A stretch of 64,000 nucleotides of DNA from Saccharospirillum alexandrii (GCF_004000275.1 NZ_RCIP01000004.1:252700-316699), one strand, 5' to 3'. Counted from the first letter of the stretch, positions 6,650 through 15,165 are shown. A program made the numbers and translations. The notes: a model not told the origin generated them from the sequence alone.

Positions 6650-6924
6650 TTTGATTTCGGGGCAATAGCAACAACCATAATAGTAAGCTATTAAAAAATA
6701 GATGCCGATTAGTGTGGTTAATGGTGTGGGGGCGCTTTCCTGGTAACGCGCGTTAAGGAACTTGGCGTTTTTCGGCCTTGCGTGTAGGCAATACTGTTAA
6801 CGAATTTCCCCGTTTAACGATTCGCGCATCAGGGGTTAAGGCGCTATTCTGAGGCGGTTGGCACTGCAATTGGCTTCACGGATATGCGCTGAAGCCAACG
6901 TTCTTCATTCTGAGGTTGCCCCCA
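6650..6924. other. Non-coding stretch with a strong hairpin
   Basis: I find no gene here. TTGGCTTCA (6870-6878) and TGAAGCCAA (6890-6898) form a 9-bp stem with an 11-base loop but no following T-run, so it is not a standard terminator. Otherwise nothing recognisable. Confidence 0.4.
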
Positions 6925-7204
6925 ATGCCCAAGATGATTCTTGTGAATTGCCGGGTTGCTGATATCAACCGGTCGATGGGGTTCTATGGCGCCCCCGGGG
7001 TTTTAGAAGCAACCCGGAGTTTACCGACGAAACAGCGGCATGCATGGTGTGGAGTGAGGCCATCTAGGTGATGCTGTTCACTCACGCGAAGTGGCGAACG
7101 TTTAGTTTACCCAGCGGCCTATACCGCCTGGTACCATGAGCGAAGTGATGCGGGCAATACCCTGCGATGACCGTGAGCGATCGACACAGGGCCGACTTCG
7201 CTAA
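6925..7204 (+). pseudogene. Degraded VOC/glyoxalase-family gene
   Basis: ATG 6925 starts MPKMILVNCRVADINRSMGF-YG, matching the usual start of VOC-fold proteins of the lactoylglutathione lyase-like group (PKMIFVNLPVxDLxxSxxFY). After about 25 codons the frame shifts: EFTDETAACMVWSEAI then an in-frame TAG, then VMLFTHAKWRTF, and after another shift IPPGTMSEVMRAIPCDDRER, each recognisably collinear with the family. At least two frameshifts and one stop break it, and the C-terminal third is missing. Confidence 0.7.
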
Positions 7205-7241
7205 CGGCGTGTCGGGCATTGAGCGATAATTCGGAGGGACC

Positions 7242-8288
7242 ATGCTGGAGGTAATAGACGCGGGGGTGAGTGCTTGGCTATGGCCCGGCGGCTCGACGGT
7301 ACTGGTGGTCCTGCTGACCTACGGTGCGTACCGCATAGCGCTGGGGCTGGTCCGTCAGCTGTCGGAAGCGGGCTCAGTGCTGCGGTTGTTTCTCGACCCA
7401 TCGACTCGGGCTATCGGTGCCGTGGTGTGTCTGTTGGCCCTCTCTATCTCTCTGAATACCTTGCCATCGGACTTACCGTTGCTATCCTCATTACAGCAAC
7501 TGACTACGTTATCATTGATTCTCGCTCTGACGTGGGCCGCCGTCAGACTAACGTCGGCAATTGGCGAGGTTATTGTTGCGCTGAATCCAGTGCTGGAAGG
7601 GCAATGGAGGCGGGCACGGAAGGTAGAGACGCAAACCCGCTTTTTGGTCCGGGGTTTGAATATACTGATCGTGATCATTGGCGCGGGCGCGGCACTGATG
7701 ACGTTTGAGTCGGTACAACACATGGGCGCGAGTCTGCTGGCATCTGCAGGTGTTGGGGGATTGGTGCTGGGTTTTGCCGCGCGGCCGGTGTTGAGTAATT
7801 TGTTGGCGGGTATGCAGATTGCTCTGACTCAGCCATTTCGAATCGATGACGTTCTGTATGTCCAGGGTGAATGGTGTTGGGTTGAAGAAGTCACGGCAAC
7901 CTATGTGGTGCTTCGTGTCTGGGACTTACGGCGCTTGGTGATTCCGCTTCAATGGTTCATTGAAAACTCGTTTCAGAACTGGTCTCGCAACAACGCAGAC
8001 TTGTTGGGTACGGTCTTTATTTGGGTAGATTACACCATGCCCGTTGAACCTCTTCGCCAGGAGTTTACCCGGTTGCTTGCACAGTCAGATCGCTGGGATG
8101 GCCAGGTTGCGACGGTACAAGTAACCGATTCCAACGATCAGGCCATGCAAGTTCGCTTCTTGATGAGTGCCTCGGATTCCAGTCGGAACTGGGATCTGAG
8201 GTGTGCGATTCGCGAAGGCCTGGTAACCTTTATTCAGGAGCACCATCCCGACCAATTGCCTCGCCTGCGTGCGCGCCTCGTCGAGTAG
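7242..8288 (+). CDS. MscS-family mechanosensitive channel protein
   Basis: A 348-residue inner-membrane protein of the small-conductance mechanosensitive channel family, which releases solutes on sudden osmotic downshift. Four to five hydrophobic helices occupy residues 15-160. The pore helix TM3 with its Gly/Ala pattern is clear (GASLLASAGVGGLVLGFA, about 161-178), followed by NLLAGMQIALTQPFRIDD, the start of the cytoplasmic beta domain (about 195-270) and an alpha/beta cap. The start has GGAGGG five bases upstream. It is longer than minimal MscS (286 residues) through extra N-terminal helices. Monocistronic. Confidence 0.9.
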   Translation: MLEVIDAGVSAWLWPGGSTVLVVLLTYGAYRIALGLVRQLSEAGSVLRLFLDPSTRAIGAVVCLLALSISLNTLPSDLPLLSSLQQLTTLSLILALTWAAVRLTSAIGEVIVALNPVLEGQWRRARKVETQTRFLVRGLNILIVIIGAGAALMTFESVQHMGASLLASAGVGGLVLGFAARPVLSNLLAGMQIALTQPFRIDDVLYVQGEWCWVEEVTATYVVLRVWDLRRLVIPLQWFIENSFQNWSRNNADLLGTVFIWVDYTMPVEPLRQEFTRLLAQSDRWDGQVATVQVTDSNDQAMQVRFLMSASDSSRNWDLRCAIREGLVTFIQEHHPDQLPRLRARLVE

Positions 8289-8400
8289 AGTTGGCCCGGG
8301 CTGAATAACCAGGCCGGGCAGCGGTGCCAAAACCTCCGTTTGGCCCAGTATTAGATGACCGTGATGGCTAGCGTTAGGCTGTGCGCAGAGGAGGACTTTT

Positions 8401-8973
8401 ATGAGTTTCTATGAAGACAAAGAGACTGTAGATAAGTACATCGAGATGTGTAAAGACTACGATGGTAGTAACATCTACGAACTGTTAATAAAGACCCTCA
8501 AGGAAGGACAGTCCGTTCTTGAACTCGGTACTGGTCCGGGTTTCGATATTCCATTCTTAAAAAAGCACTATCAAGTTACGGGCTCAGATTTCTCTGACGA
8601 GTTTTTAGGGCGCTGCAAAGAAAAATACCCTGATATTAATTTTATAAAAATAGATGCAAGAAACATTGGTATCAATGAAAAATTTGACTGTATTTATTCA
8701 AACAAGGTACTGCATCATTTAACCAAGGATGAACTTTCATCATCACTATCAGCACAAGCAAGTCTATTATCGTCTGATGGAATAATTGCACATTCGTTCT
8801 GGATGGGCGAAGAAGATCAGGTTATGGGGGGCTTGCTATTTACCTATTACCGTAAAGAAGTCCTTTTGGGCATTATTTCGGAAAATTTTGAAGTAGTAAC
8901 AACGTTGAGTTACCAGGAGTTTGAAAAAGATGACTCCTTATTCGTGATTGCGACGTTAAGGGCAAAAACATAG
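8401..8973 (+). CDS. Class I SAM-dependent methyltransferase (AT-rich, probably acquired)
   Basis: A 190-residue methyltransferase with motif I VLELGTGPGFDIPFLKK (about residues 38-54), acidic motif II VTGSDFSDEF, and post-motif FDCIYSNKVLHHL. The substrate cannot be inferred. AGAGGAGG lies six to thirteen bases before the ATG. The gene is clearly AT-richer than both neighbours, and the base run just upstream (GCGTTAGGC, 8371-8379) resembles an attC right core, so horizontal arrival, possibly as a lone cassette, is plausible. No operon partner. Confidence 0.85.
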   Translation: MSFYEDKETVDKYIEMCKDYDGSNIYELLIKTLKEGQSVLELGTGPGFDIPFLKKHYQVTGSDFSDEFLGRCKEKYPDINFIKIDARNIGINEKFDCIYSNKVLHHLTKDELSSSLSAQASLLSSDGIIAHSFWMGEEDQVMGGLLFTYYRKEVLLGIISENFEVVTTLSYQEFEKDDSLFVIATLRAKT

Positions 8974-9038
8974 AAAATGAACGCATCTGGCTCGCGTATC
9001 TTGGTTAAACAGCCCGATGATCGACCCGTAAAACGCAG

Positions 9039-9050
9039 ACAGATATCTGT
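9039..9050. promoter_or_regulatory. 12-bp perfect palindrome
   Basis: ACAGATATCTGT reads the same on both strands and lies 75 bp before the start of the following gene. It could be a small regulator's operator; no regulator gene is adjacent. Confidence 0.3.
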
Positions 9051-9124
9051 TGAGTTGGTTGGCCGGTAACTCACTCAGAGTAAGTTCATACTTGTTTGAC
9101 GTTAGCACCTTTACTGGGGGGCTT

Positions 9125-9628
9125 ATGGGCATCGAACACAAGGTCGAATCCTGGGATGGCAAGTCAGCTGCCGACATCAGGGCGATCTATGACGCACACA
9201 GCGCAGACATTCACTTTGCTGACACTCTCATTGTTCTGGCGTTTACCGACGCGTGTGAGAAGGGAGCCACATGGTTGTTGAAGGCCTGGCTTGAAGCCGG
9301 GCATGCGTTGAATCCAGATCAGATATCAACGGTATATGCGTCACTCCATCAATTGAGCCACTGGGAGGCCAAGTTACATGTGCTGCAATGCCTTCCCTTT
9401 TTGTCTATCAATGATGCACAGAAGGCTTCTGTATATGATTTTTTGAGACTCACGCTTACTGATCACAATAAATTTGTGAGAGCTTGGTCTTACAACGGGT
9501 TTTATGAACTCAGCAGACAGCATTCGGAATATCTGCACGAAACCCGGCAATATTTCGACATGGCGATGCGTGATGAAGCGCCGTCCGTAAAGGCACGGAT
9601 TCGGAACATCGTAAAGAAAGGGTTTTAA
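9125..9628 (+). CDS. HEAT-repeat-like hypothetical protein
   Basis: A 167-residue soluble, almost entirely alpha-helical protein. Segments such as HQLSHWEAKLHVLQCLPFL, DAQKASVYDFLRLTLTDHN and KFVRAWSYNGFYELSRQH look like successive HEAT-type repeats, which usually mediate protein binding. The ATG at 9125 is preferred because a G-run (9115-9120) sits just upstream; the frame is open back to TTG 9050 but without support. Single gene; function unknown. Confidence 0.6.
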   Translation: MGIEHKVESWDGKSAADIRAIYDAHSADIHFADTLIVLAFTDACEKGATWLLKAWLEAGHALNPDQISTVYASLHQLSHWEAKLHVLQCLPFLSINDAQKASVYDFLRLTLTDHNKFVRAWSYNGFYELSRQHSEYLHETRQYFDMAMRDEAPSVKARIRNIVKKGF

Positions 9629-9693
9629 GTCGCACCGGAGATTGCCGAACGCGCCAAGTGCGCAGGCTTAGCCCAAAAATTGGCCTATCGCAG

Positions 9694-9831
9694 TTAGGCG
9701 GGTCGGGAAAGTGAGGCAAAGTCGGCTTTGGTGACAATCAGCTCACCTGCCGACGTCTGGTATTGCAAAGGGAGCCGACGTGAATTCGGGTTGACCACCT
9801 GATCGTCTTCGCCAGCGGAGCTGAAAATCAT
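9694..9831 (-). CDS. Possible 45-residue protein downstream of the CBS gene
   Basis: MIFSSAGEDDQVVNPNSRRL continues to ...SAGELIVTKADFASLSRPA and stops at 9694. It follows the CBS-domain gene on the same strand after 27 bases, and its codon use resembles coding DNA. No ribosome site or family is evident, so it may be a small gene or the end of a lost one. Confidence 0.3.
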   Translation of the reverse strand: MIFSSAGEDDQVVNPNSRRLPLQYQTSAGELIVTKADFASLSRPA

Positions 9832-9858
9832 GGATGGCCAACCCAGTGGAGCACTGCT

Positions 9859-10422
9859 TTACCTGGCGGCGAGCTCTTCGAACAGGGTTTCGAACGAGAT
9901 ATGCCTTTCGATATCAACCGATCGATTGATGAGCCTGGCAACGTCTCTAGCCGATATCAACCCTCGAATCTCATGGGTCAGCCTGTCTATTACCAGGCAG
10001 TGTTGCTGATGATTGTGTTTCTGGGTTTCCAGCACATCTTCAACAGTTGCCCGAGCGAGTTCATGATAGTCAAAATACTTTAGGGACGCTCTTCGGTGCA
10101 TGAAATCCGTTACTAACAGCTCGTCACGAGACGTGTGCTTGCTGACTTTCTTGAGAATATTCTCTTCCGACAGGTCGTAAAGGCTCACGATGCCGATGAA
10201 CCTCTGGTCTTTGTCGAGCACCAGCTTCATTTTTACGTGAGAACGTTTCATTAAGTTCTCCAGCTCCAGCGCTTTGACACCGGCATCAATCACGTGTGGC
10301 TGATGCTGACGGAAATCTGTCAGGATATTGAGTGCGGGCGTTCTTCCGGTGATAGAGCGCTGCTCTTCCGGCCACACCAATCTGTCGATGGACTCGGTGT
10401 TATACAATGCAAGGGATCTCAT
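9859..10422 (-). CDS. CBS-domain protein
   Basis: A 187-residue soluble protein with two CBS domains, about residues 40-90 (HVIDAGVKALELENLMKRSH...FIGIVSLYDL) and 102-170 (VTDFMHRRASLKYF...HEIRGLISARDVARL). Paired CBS domains bind adenosine nucleotides and act as sensors. No catalytic domain is attached, so it probably works by binding a partner. ATG 10422 has AAGGA seven bases upstream; a TTG 15 bases further out has none. Confidence 0.85.
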   Translation of the reverse strand: MRSLALYNTESIDRLVWPEEQRSITGRTPALNILTDFRQHQPHVIDAGVKALELENLMKRSHVKMKLVLDKDQRFIGIVSLYDLSEENILKKVSKHTSRDELLVTDFMHRRASLKYFDYHELARATVEDVLETQKHNHQQHCLVIDRLTHEIRGLISARDVARLINRSVDIERHISFETLFEELAAR

Positions 10423-10526
10423 TGACCATTCCTTCAATTCGATAGTAATACCTTGTGCGGCTCAACGGTGTGTGAGCTGCGCCTTAGCGTTGGCCTGGGC
10501 AATGTGCGCGGGCCCTGAACAGGTCG

Positions 10527-10826
10527 TTACGATCGGAAGGGAGGTGCTCGAATACGGGAAGGGCCACTGTGGCGGAAGCCACGGAAGGGGACGTTAGAGG
10601 AGGCCACCGCAAGCAAAGGTGGATCAATTTCCTCAATCAGGTATGCAGAGCGAAAGCCGTCGTCCGGTGCATCCGAATCGGCGGCAACAAGCTCCTGGAC
10701 AGTGTCGGACGCATTGCACAGTTGTGCCAGGGTGCCCAACTCGGTGTTGGCAAGCACATTCCCCAGACCACCAAGAAGCAGTGCAATGGCAAAGACTGTA
10801 AGTGGCAGGAATCGTTTCACACGCAT
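10527..10826 (-). CDS. Hypothetical exported protein
   Basis: A 99-residue product with a convincing Sec signal peptide (MRVKRFLPLTVFAIALLLGG, cleavage after NVLA at about residue 26). The mature part includes a Cys (LAQLCNASDTVQELVAADSD) and no known domain. The last 25 residues (SSNVPFRGFRHSG...) look less natural, so the true end may be altered by a frameshift. AAGG lies three to six bases before the ATG. Confidence 0.5.
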   Translation of the reverse strand: MRVKRFLPLTVFAIALLLGGLGNVLANTELGTLAQLCNASDTVQELVAADSDAPDDGFRSAYLIEEIDPPLLAVASSNVPFRGFRHSGPSRIRAPPFRS

Positions 10827-10886
10827 AACCTTAACCCGGAATGCGTACTAATATAGGTTTGATTTCGCGTAATACAATGCCAGTGG

Positions 10887-11060
10887 GTGATCTTCCCGCA
10901 AGCGCAGTCGCTGCCGCTAGAGACAAGCGCGATGCAAGAATTAATGAAAGAGCCAGAGCAGCGGCAGACTTGGTTCCAGGACAAGCGAAAGCTGTTTGAG
11001 AGCTTGCCCGGTAACTGGCCAGGGTTCGGCGGTACGACGTTCAGCTGGCCGGCGATCTAA
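10887..11060 (+). CDS. Possible 57-residue protein or gene remnant
   Basis: From GTG 10887 the frame encodes a hydrophilic peptide (...SAMQELMKEPEQRQTWFQDK, then RKLFESLPGNWPGFGGTTFSW) with coding-like codon choice, and a TGA lies not far upstream in frame. There is no ribosome site, so this may be the tail of a former gene rather than a working one. No family recognised. Confidence 0.3.
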   Translation: MIFPQAQSLPLETSAMQELMKEPEQRQTWFQDKRKLFESLPGNWPGFGGTTFSWPAI

Positions 11061-11164
11061 CCCGGATTCAGGGCGCGAGTGCATACGTTAATGTGTCTTT
11101 TATTATCCATAAAGGGCTGTGGCCCGGTCGCTTTCGGGGGTGTGATGGACTGCGAGCTCCCACT

Positions 11165-12028
11165 CTACAAAGCGGTTGCCGACAATGGGGCGAGCTGTTG
11201 GTTTCGCCACAGGTAGGTTGTCAGGCCTGGTGTGTTCAGAGCTTTCTGCAGAATGAAGTACGCATCCAGGTCGAACGAGTCTGGGCGGCTCTGATGTTCA
11301 AGGTGCGTCAGCTCAGGAATGTCGGGCGCGGTCCCCAGGTACGCCCAATTCGAAACCAGGTGCCAGTCGGAGCGGGTTGGCTGCTTTAGATCGGGTTCCT
11401 CGAGGACGATGGGGCCAGGCCACCGCCAGGCCTTTAGTTGACGGCTCGCTAACGCTCGGTAGAGGCGGTGGTTGTGGTGTGCCAGTGGCTCTTCTCCACA
11501 GCAAGCCCCCCGGCAGCGTCCTAGTTGGTGGCCAAAACACCGGCCACTGCCTCGTTCTATACCCAAAACGCGCTCACACAGGGTGAACTGCTGAATCATC
11601 GTTCTCAGGTGTTTGCTCGCGGACGCTTTGCTGCTGAACAGGCCATAGAGCTTGGGCTCGCCCTGTTCGGTACTCACTGCCTGAACGACGAGCTGAACTC
11701 GCTCGCTGCCCGGTTCGATGATTGGGCTAAGCGTCCAGAGCTGGCGAGTTTTTCGCTGGCGCCGGTTGTAGAGCGGCAGCAGTGTCTTGATCTGCTGGTT
11801 TTCCAGCAGCAACGCGCCGATTTCTCCGGCCGTCAGTGTCCAGTCAATATGCGCTGTTTGATTAACGAGCCGGGCCTCCTTGGCATCGGTATGGCGAGCC
11901 CGATAGTGGCTTTGCACCCGCTGAGCGATGTGGATGCTCTTGCCCACATAGAGCAGAGCGCCCTGCCTGTTGTAAAAGCGATAAACGCCTGAGCTAGAGG
12001 GCAAGTTCAGGTCAGACAGATTCAGCAA
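11165..12028 (-). CDS. cho: Excinuclease Cho (UvrC-like GIY-YIG nuclease)
   Basis: Cho makes the 3' incision in nucleotide excision repair as an alternative to UvrC. The 287-residue product matches the family length (E. coli about 295). The GIY-YIG nuclease domain is N-terminal (SGVYRFYN...LLYVGKSIHIAQRVQSHY, residues 14-45, with the catalytic Tyr and Arg), followed by helical segments and a Cys-rich patch (GRCFGHQLGRCRGACCG, about 162-178) as in UvrC/Cho. The start is TTG 12028, since a TGA closes the frame a few codons upstream. E. coli cho is LexA-controlled; I saw no CTGT-N8-ACAG box here. Confidence 0.85.
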   Translation of the reverse strand: MLNLSDLNLPSSSGVYRFYNRQGALLYVGKSIHIAQRVQSHYRARHTDAKEARLVNQTAHIDWTLTAGEIGALLLENQQIKTLLPLYNRRQRKTRQLWTLSPIIEPGSERVQLVVQAVSTEQGEPKLYGLFSSKASASKHLRTMIQQFTLCERVLGIERGSGRCFGHQLGRCRGACCGEEPLAHHNHRLYRALASRQLKAWRWPGPIVLEEPDLKQPTRSDWHLVSNWAYLGTAPDIPELTHLEHQSRPDSFDLDAYFILQKALNTPGLTTYLWRNQQLAPLSATAL

Positions 12029-12297
12029 AGCGGGTGTCCGTGTTCAGAGTGAATTAATGAGGGTACGCACTATACTGGCAATTTGGTCACAATCACCGGT
12101 CAGCGAGCGGGATATGCCATCGCCCGTTACAGGTGCAGTGGATCAAGGCGTGCCAGCCTGGATGGTGTTGTTCATATCATCTGAATGGGTGATAAGCGCA
12201 GTGAGAGTGAGGTAGTTGTCCCGGTGGTTCACCCGGCCGCTGGTGCTCACGGAGTCGACAGAAACCGGTCAACGGACCAACTGAACAAGGAGTTTTG

Positions 12298-12672
12298 ATG
12301 ATGAATATGGGTGCTTTCTCAATTAGCCTGACGGTAAAAGACATTAACGCCTCGCGTGATTTCTACGAAAAGCTGGGTTTTACGCAGTTTGGCGGAGATA
12401 TCGAGCACAACTATCTGATCATGAAAAGCGGTGAGTGTCTGGTGGGTTTGTTCCAGGGGATGTTTGACAAAAACATTCTGACGTTCAACCCAAAATGGGA
12501 CAGTAACGCCGAGGCCGTCGAAGGTGCGCCGGATGTGCGTGATATTCAACGTGCGTTGAAAGCGAAGGGTATCGTGTTGATGGAAGAAGCGGATGAGTCC
12601 ACAACGGGACCAGCGCACATAACACTGGAAGACCCGGATGGGAATCCGATACTGATTGACCAACATGTGTGA
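12298..12672 (+). CDS. VOC-family (glyoxalase/bleomycin-resistance-like) protein
   Basis: A 124-residue VOC-fold protein with two beta-alpha-beta-beta-beta modules: [20 protein letters not shown] (residues 5-24) and [17 protein letters not shown] at the end. In this fold, His/Glu residues on the paired sheets bind a metal or the substrate; here the typical N-terminal metal His is replaced by Ser/Thr, so catalysis is uncertain. AAGGAG lies five bases before ATG 12298; ATG 12301 is equally possible. Unrelated in position to the VOC pseudogene at 6925. Confidence 0.85.
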   Translation: MMNMGAFSISLTVKDINASRDFYEKLGFTQFGGDIEHNYLIMKSGECLVGLFQGMFDKNILTFNPKWDSNAEAVEGAPDVRDIQRALKAKGIVLMEEADESTTGPAHITLEDPDGNPILIDQHV

Positions 12673-12758
12673 TCAGAGGATGCGAGGGCGTGCTTAACCA
12701 GTCGGTATGAAGGGAGCAGACTGATCAATGCCCGAATGCACCCTGGTACCTTTAATGT

Positions 12759-12896
12759 ATGGTGGTTGGTGAGAGGGCCGCTGCCCTGGCTGACGCGACG
12801 ATAGACCCCGCCCGGTTTGTTGCCGCCCGTCCGGGTGATGGGTTTGACGTGCCCGTGAATCAGGCACGGGATAGGGCTTGGCGGGCAACCAATTGA
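12759..12896 (+). CDS. Possible 45-residue protein
   Basis: MVVGERAAALADATIDPARF continues to ...VPVNQARDRAWRATN with codon use like the local genes. No ribosome site and no family. The sequence around 12850-12872 also forms a short hairpin (CGTGCC/GGCACG). Could be the end of a lost gene. Confidence 0.25.
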   Translation: MVVGERAAALADATIDPARFVAARPGDGFDVPVNQARDRAWRATN

Positions 12897-12924
12897 TGCC
12901 GTCCGGTCATCTCAACACGCACCG

Positions 12925-13905
12925 TCACCAGCTATTGCGCTCCAGTTCGGCTAAGCCAGCGGCCCGGCTGATAATGGGTTGATAGCCCAGCTGTTCTTTT
13001 GCCTTGGTGATATCGAGAGTGACTTCGACGGCAGAGGTGGCCAGGGATTGACGCGTTACCGGGCCACGCAGAGCGCCACCACTGATCCGGTTAGCCACAT
13101 CGCCGCCCCAGGCCAGTGTTTTCAGCAGCCACAAGGGCACGGACTTATCCGGTGCTGAAACGCCCTGGGTGGCGAGCAGTGACGTGGCAAACTGTCGAAA
13201 CTCAATGGGTTCATCGTCGGCAATGAAGTAGATGTCACCGTTTTTGCCGTGCTCGAGCGCCAGGCTGATGCCGGTACAAAGGTTGAGAATATGCGTGGTC
13301 GAGGTTAAGTAGGTGCCACCATTGATCCAGGCCAGCTGCCCTGATTTTGCGGCGTGGACCAGGTGCGGTAGCGCGGTCGTGTCATCGCGCCCCCATACAA
13401 ACCTGGGCCGCACAATGACGACGTGGAAATCATCGTCAGCACAGTTGCGGGCAACCTGTTCTGCGGCCGCCTTGCTGCGGCTGTACTCGCCGATGGCGCG
13501 TTGTGGGATCGGGTGGTCTTCAGCCACTTGCTGTAACGGACTGCCATTTAACAGCACGGATTCAGTGCTGAGGTAGAGCGCTTTTTTTATGCCCGCCTGG
13601 CGCGCACTGTTCAAAACATTGAACGTGCCCTCTGCATTGGTTCGATACTGCGAAACCGACCGATTGTCGTGATCGGTATCAGCGGCGGCATGGATAACCA
13701 CCTGACAGCCGACCATACCATCGGCCAGATTCGTGTCGAGCAGATCCGCCCGAAAGGCTCGGGCACCCAGTGCCTCGACACACGCTGCCGCGTCGTTGCT
13801 ACGAGCCAGCGCAACGACGCTGTGACCTTGTTCGGTAAGAAAACGAATCAGATTGCGGCCGATGTAACCACTGCCACCCGTTAAGAAAAAATGTGTTGTC
13901 GTCAA
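12925..13905 (-). CDS. NAD-dependent epimerase/dehydratase (extended SDR, 3-beta-HSD-like)
   Basis: An extended short-chain dehydrogenase of 326 residues. The Rossmann motif FLTGGSGYIG is at the N-terminus (about residues 7-16), then the acidic stretch around FRADLLD, the catalytic STES...YSRSK (Ser, Tyr-x3-Lys) near 110-145, and a substrate-binding C-terminus. The substrate is unknown; the sequence is closest to the 3-beta-hydroxysteroid dehydrogenase/sugar-epimerase branch. TTG 13905 is chosen because GAGGA lies seven bases upstream. It follows the TetR gene by 21 bases on the same strand and is probably its regulated partner. Confidence 0.8.
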   Translation of the reverse strand: MTTTHFFLTGGSGYIGRNLIRFLTEQGHSVVALARSNDAAACVEALGARAFRADLLDTNLADGMVGCQVVIHAAADTDHDNRSVSQYRTNAEGTFNVLNSARQAGIKKALYLSTESVLLNGSPLQQVAEDHPIPQRAIGEYSRSKAAAEQVARNCADDDFHVVIVRPRFVWGRDDTTALPHLVHAAKSGQLAWINGGTYLTSTTHILNLCTGISLALEHGKNGDIYFIADDEPIEFRQFATSLLATQGVSAPDKSVPLWLLKTLAWGGDVANRISGGALRGPVTRQSLATSAVEVTLDITKAKEQLGYQPIISRAAGLAELERNSW

Positions 13906-13926
13906 TGATCGATCCTCGAGCAATGG

Positions 13927-14502
13927 TTATGAGCGATTTATCGGCGGCTTGCCTGGCTGGGTGTCAACAAGCCAGGCAATGTCGTCGAGAATGGCGCGCC
14001 GGTCGTCTTCCGGCCAGTGCAGGTAATCGAGCGACTCCAGCAGCTTTAGGCCTTCCAGTGCCAAATACGCCAGGCGAGCGCCGCGCGGGTTACTGGCGGT
14101 GTCGAGAACGGAGGTCAGCGTCTGTTGTTGGTTGGCTTGAATGATGCCGCGCAAGGTCTGATCTTGGGCCAAAGCGGCGCACAGTTGCAACGCGACGGCG
14201 CTGAACTCCTCAGGAAAGGGCTGGCTGGCGGCGTCAATCCGCCCACGAATGGTTGGGCTATCTGCGGCTCCCAATGCGTCAATGCGGCTTTGATTGAACG
14301 CATTATCACGCAGGGTCGCACGACGCACGACGGCGGCAATCAATGCCTGCTTGGTTTTGTAGTCGTAGATCACCGAGGCTTTACTGACACCAGCCTGCGA
14401 AGCTACTGCGTCTAGGGTGAGACGGGTGGCGCCATCCCGGGCGACTACCGCTTCGGCGGCATCCAGAATGGTCTCCTGGTCGATACTCCGTGTCCGTGCC
14501 AT
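13927..14502 (-). CDS. TetR-family transcriptional regulator
   Basis: A 191-residue TetR repressor. The N-terminal helix-turn-helix is clear (ILDAAEAVVARDGATRLTLD, then VASQAGVSKASVIYDYKTK; residues 14-50) and a C-terminal TetR ligand/dimer domain follows (LAYLALEGLKLLESL). It sits upstream of the SDR gene in one transcription unit. A 42-bp inverted repeat directly before its start (14509-14550) is the likely operator, giving autoregulation of the pair. ATG 14502 has AGGAG eight bases upstream. Confidence 0.9.
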   Translation of the reverse strand: MARTRSIDQETILDAAEAVVARDGATRLTLDAVASQAGVSKASVIYDYKTKQALIAAVVRRATLRDNAFNQSRIDALGAADSPTIRGRIDAASQPFPEEFSAVALQLCAALAQDQTLRGIIQANQQQTLTSVLDTASNPRGARLAYLALEGLKLLESLDYLHWPEDDRRAILDDIAWLVDTQPGKPPINRS

Positions 14503-14508
14503 CAAGTA

Positions 14509-14550
14509 CGCTCCTATTAATAACCAACTGGATGGATATTAATAGGAGCG
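14509..14550. promoter_or_regulatory. Large inverted-repeat operator before the TetR gene
   Basis: CGCTCCTATTAATA (14509-14522) and TATTAATAGGAGCG (14537-14550) are perfect 14-bp inverted repeats with a 14-base spacer. Each arm also contains the self-complementary octamer TATTAATA. One arm carries the ribosome site AGGAG of the TetR gene, so binding, or an mRNA hairpin, could block both transcription and translation. Confidence 0.7.
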
Positions 14551-14654
14551 AGGTATCTCTGTAAAGAGGATGATTGCTGATACGTCGGTTTCGGGTGGGA
14601 GTCTTCGGTCGCTGGTTGATGCGGTACTGTCGAGACGCTCAGCAATGGGTATGA

Positions 14655-14678
14655 CTGTCCAATACACGCATTGGACAG
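14655..14678. other. 9-bp hairpin downstream of the DUF6455 gene
   Basis: CTGTCCAAT (14655-14663) and ATTGGACAG (14670-14678) with a six-base loop. It lies 27 bp past the stop of the leftward gene, as a terminator would, but has no T-run. Confidence 0.4.
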
Positions 14679-14704
14679 GGCACACTAAGCGGAAGTATCG
14701 GTGT

Positions 14705-15136
14705 TTATGACGCTTTTGCTATCAACGCCTCTGAATTAGGGCAAATACGCTCGCAGTCAGCCGTATTGGCATTGGCCCTTAACGCAAGCCAGCATTGGCT
14801 GGTGTTGTGACACTGGTCGCACTGCTTTCCCATCACCCTAAGTTCATTGTCTGAAAAGGCGGCTTTGTGGCCTCCCAGTTTCTCTTTCATTCGGGGGAAC
14901 AGCACATGAGACGGGCGAAAGCCAACCCACTCGGGTCGTTTGAACGATTCCGCCACCAGCGACTCGAAAGTCTCATCCAGGGGGGTATCGAGATCGTTGA
15001 TAAGTGCCTGATAGTGAGTGTTAGCCTCAATTCTCATCTGAGTAACGGTCCGGCTCATGTTGGCACGGTAGAAGCGACCGATGAGGCGGTCGAGCCAGGT
15101 GGGTTTTGTGGTCAAGTGCTGAGTTGTTGCGGGCAT
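14705..15136 (-). CDS. DUF6455-like cysteine-containing protein
   Basis: A 143-residue cytoplasmic protein. The C-terminal region QCDQCHNTSQCWLALR...DCERICPNSEAL (about 105-138) carries five regularly spaced Cys and the W-L and CPN features I associate with the DUF6455 family; function unknown, metal or Fe-S binding is possible. The N-terminal half is helical. ATG 15136 is chosen because GGAGG lies eight bases upstream. An FNR-like site at 15194-15207 suggests oxygen control. Confidence 0.65.
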   Translation of the reverse strand: MPATTQHLTTKPTWLDRLIGRFYRANMSRTVTQMRIEANTHYQALINDLDTPLDETFESLVAESFKRPEWVGFRPSHVLFPRMKEKLGGHKAAFSDNELRVMGKQCDQCHNTSQCWLALRANANTADCERICPNSEALIAKAS

Positions 15137-15165
15137 GTCGGCAGCCTCCAAGTAAGGGTGCCGAC

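Noticed and set aside
8303-8378. Full attC site before the methyltransferase
   Set aside because: Only the right core fits; the left core and arms are too weak for a feature call, so it is kept as a low-interest finding only.
12029-12110. LexA box upstream of cho
   Set aside because: E. coli cho is SOS-controlled, but no CTGT-N8-ACAG-like sequence is present here.
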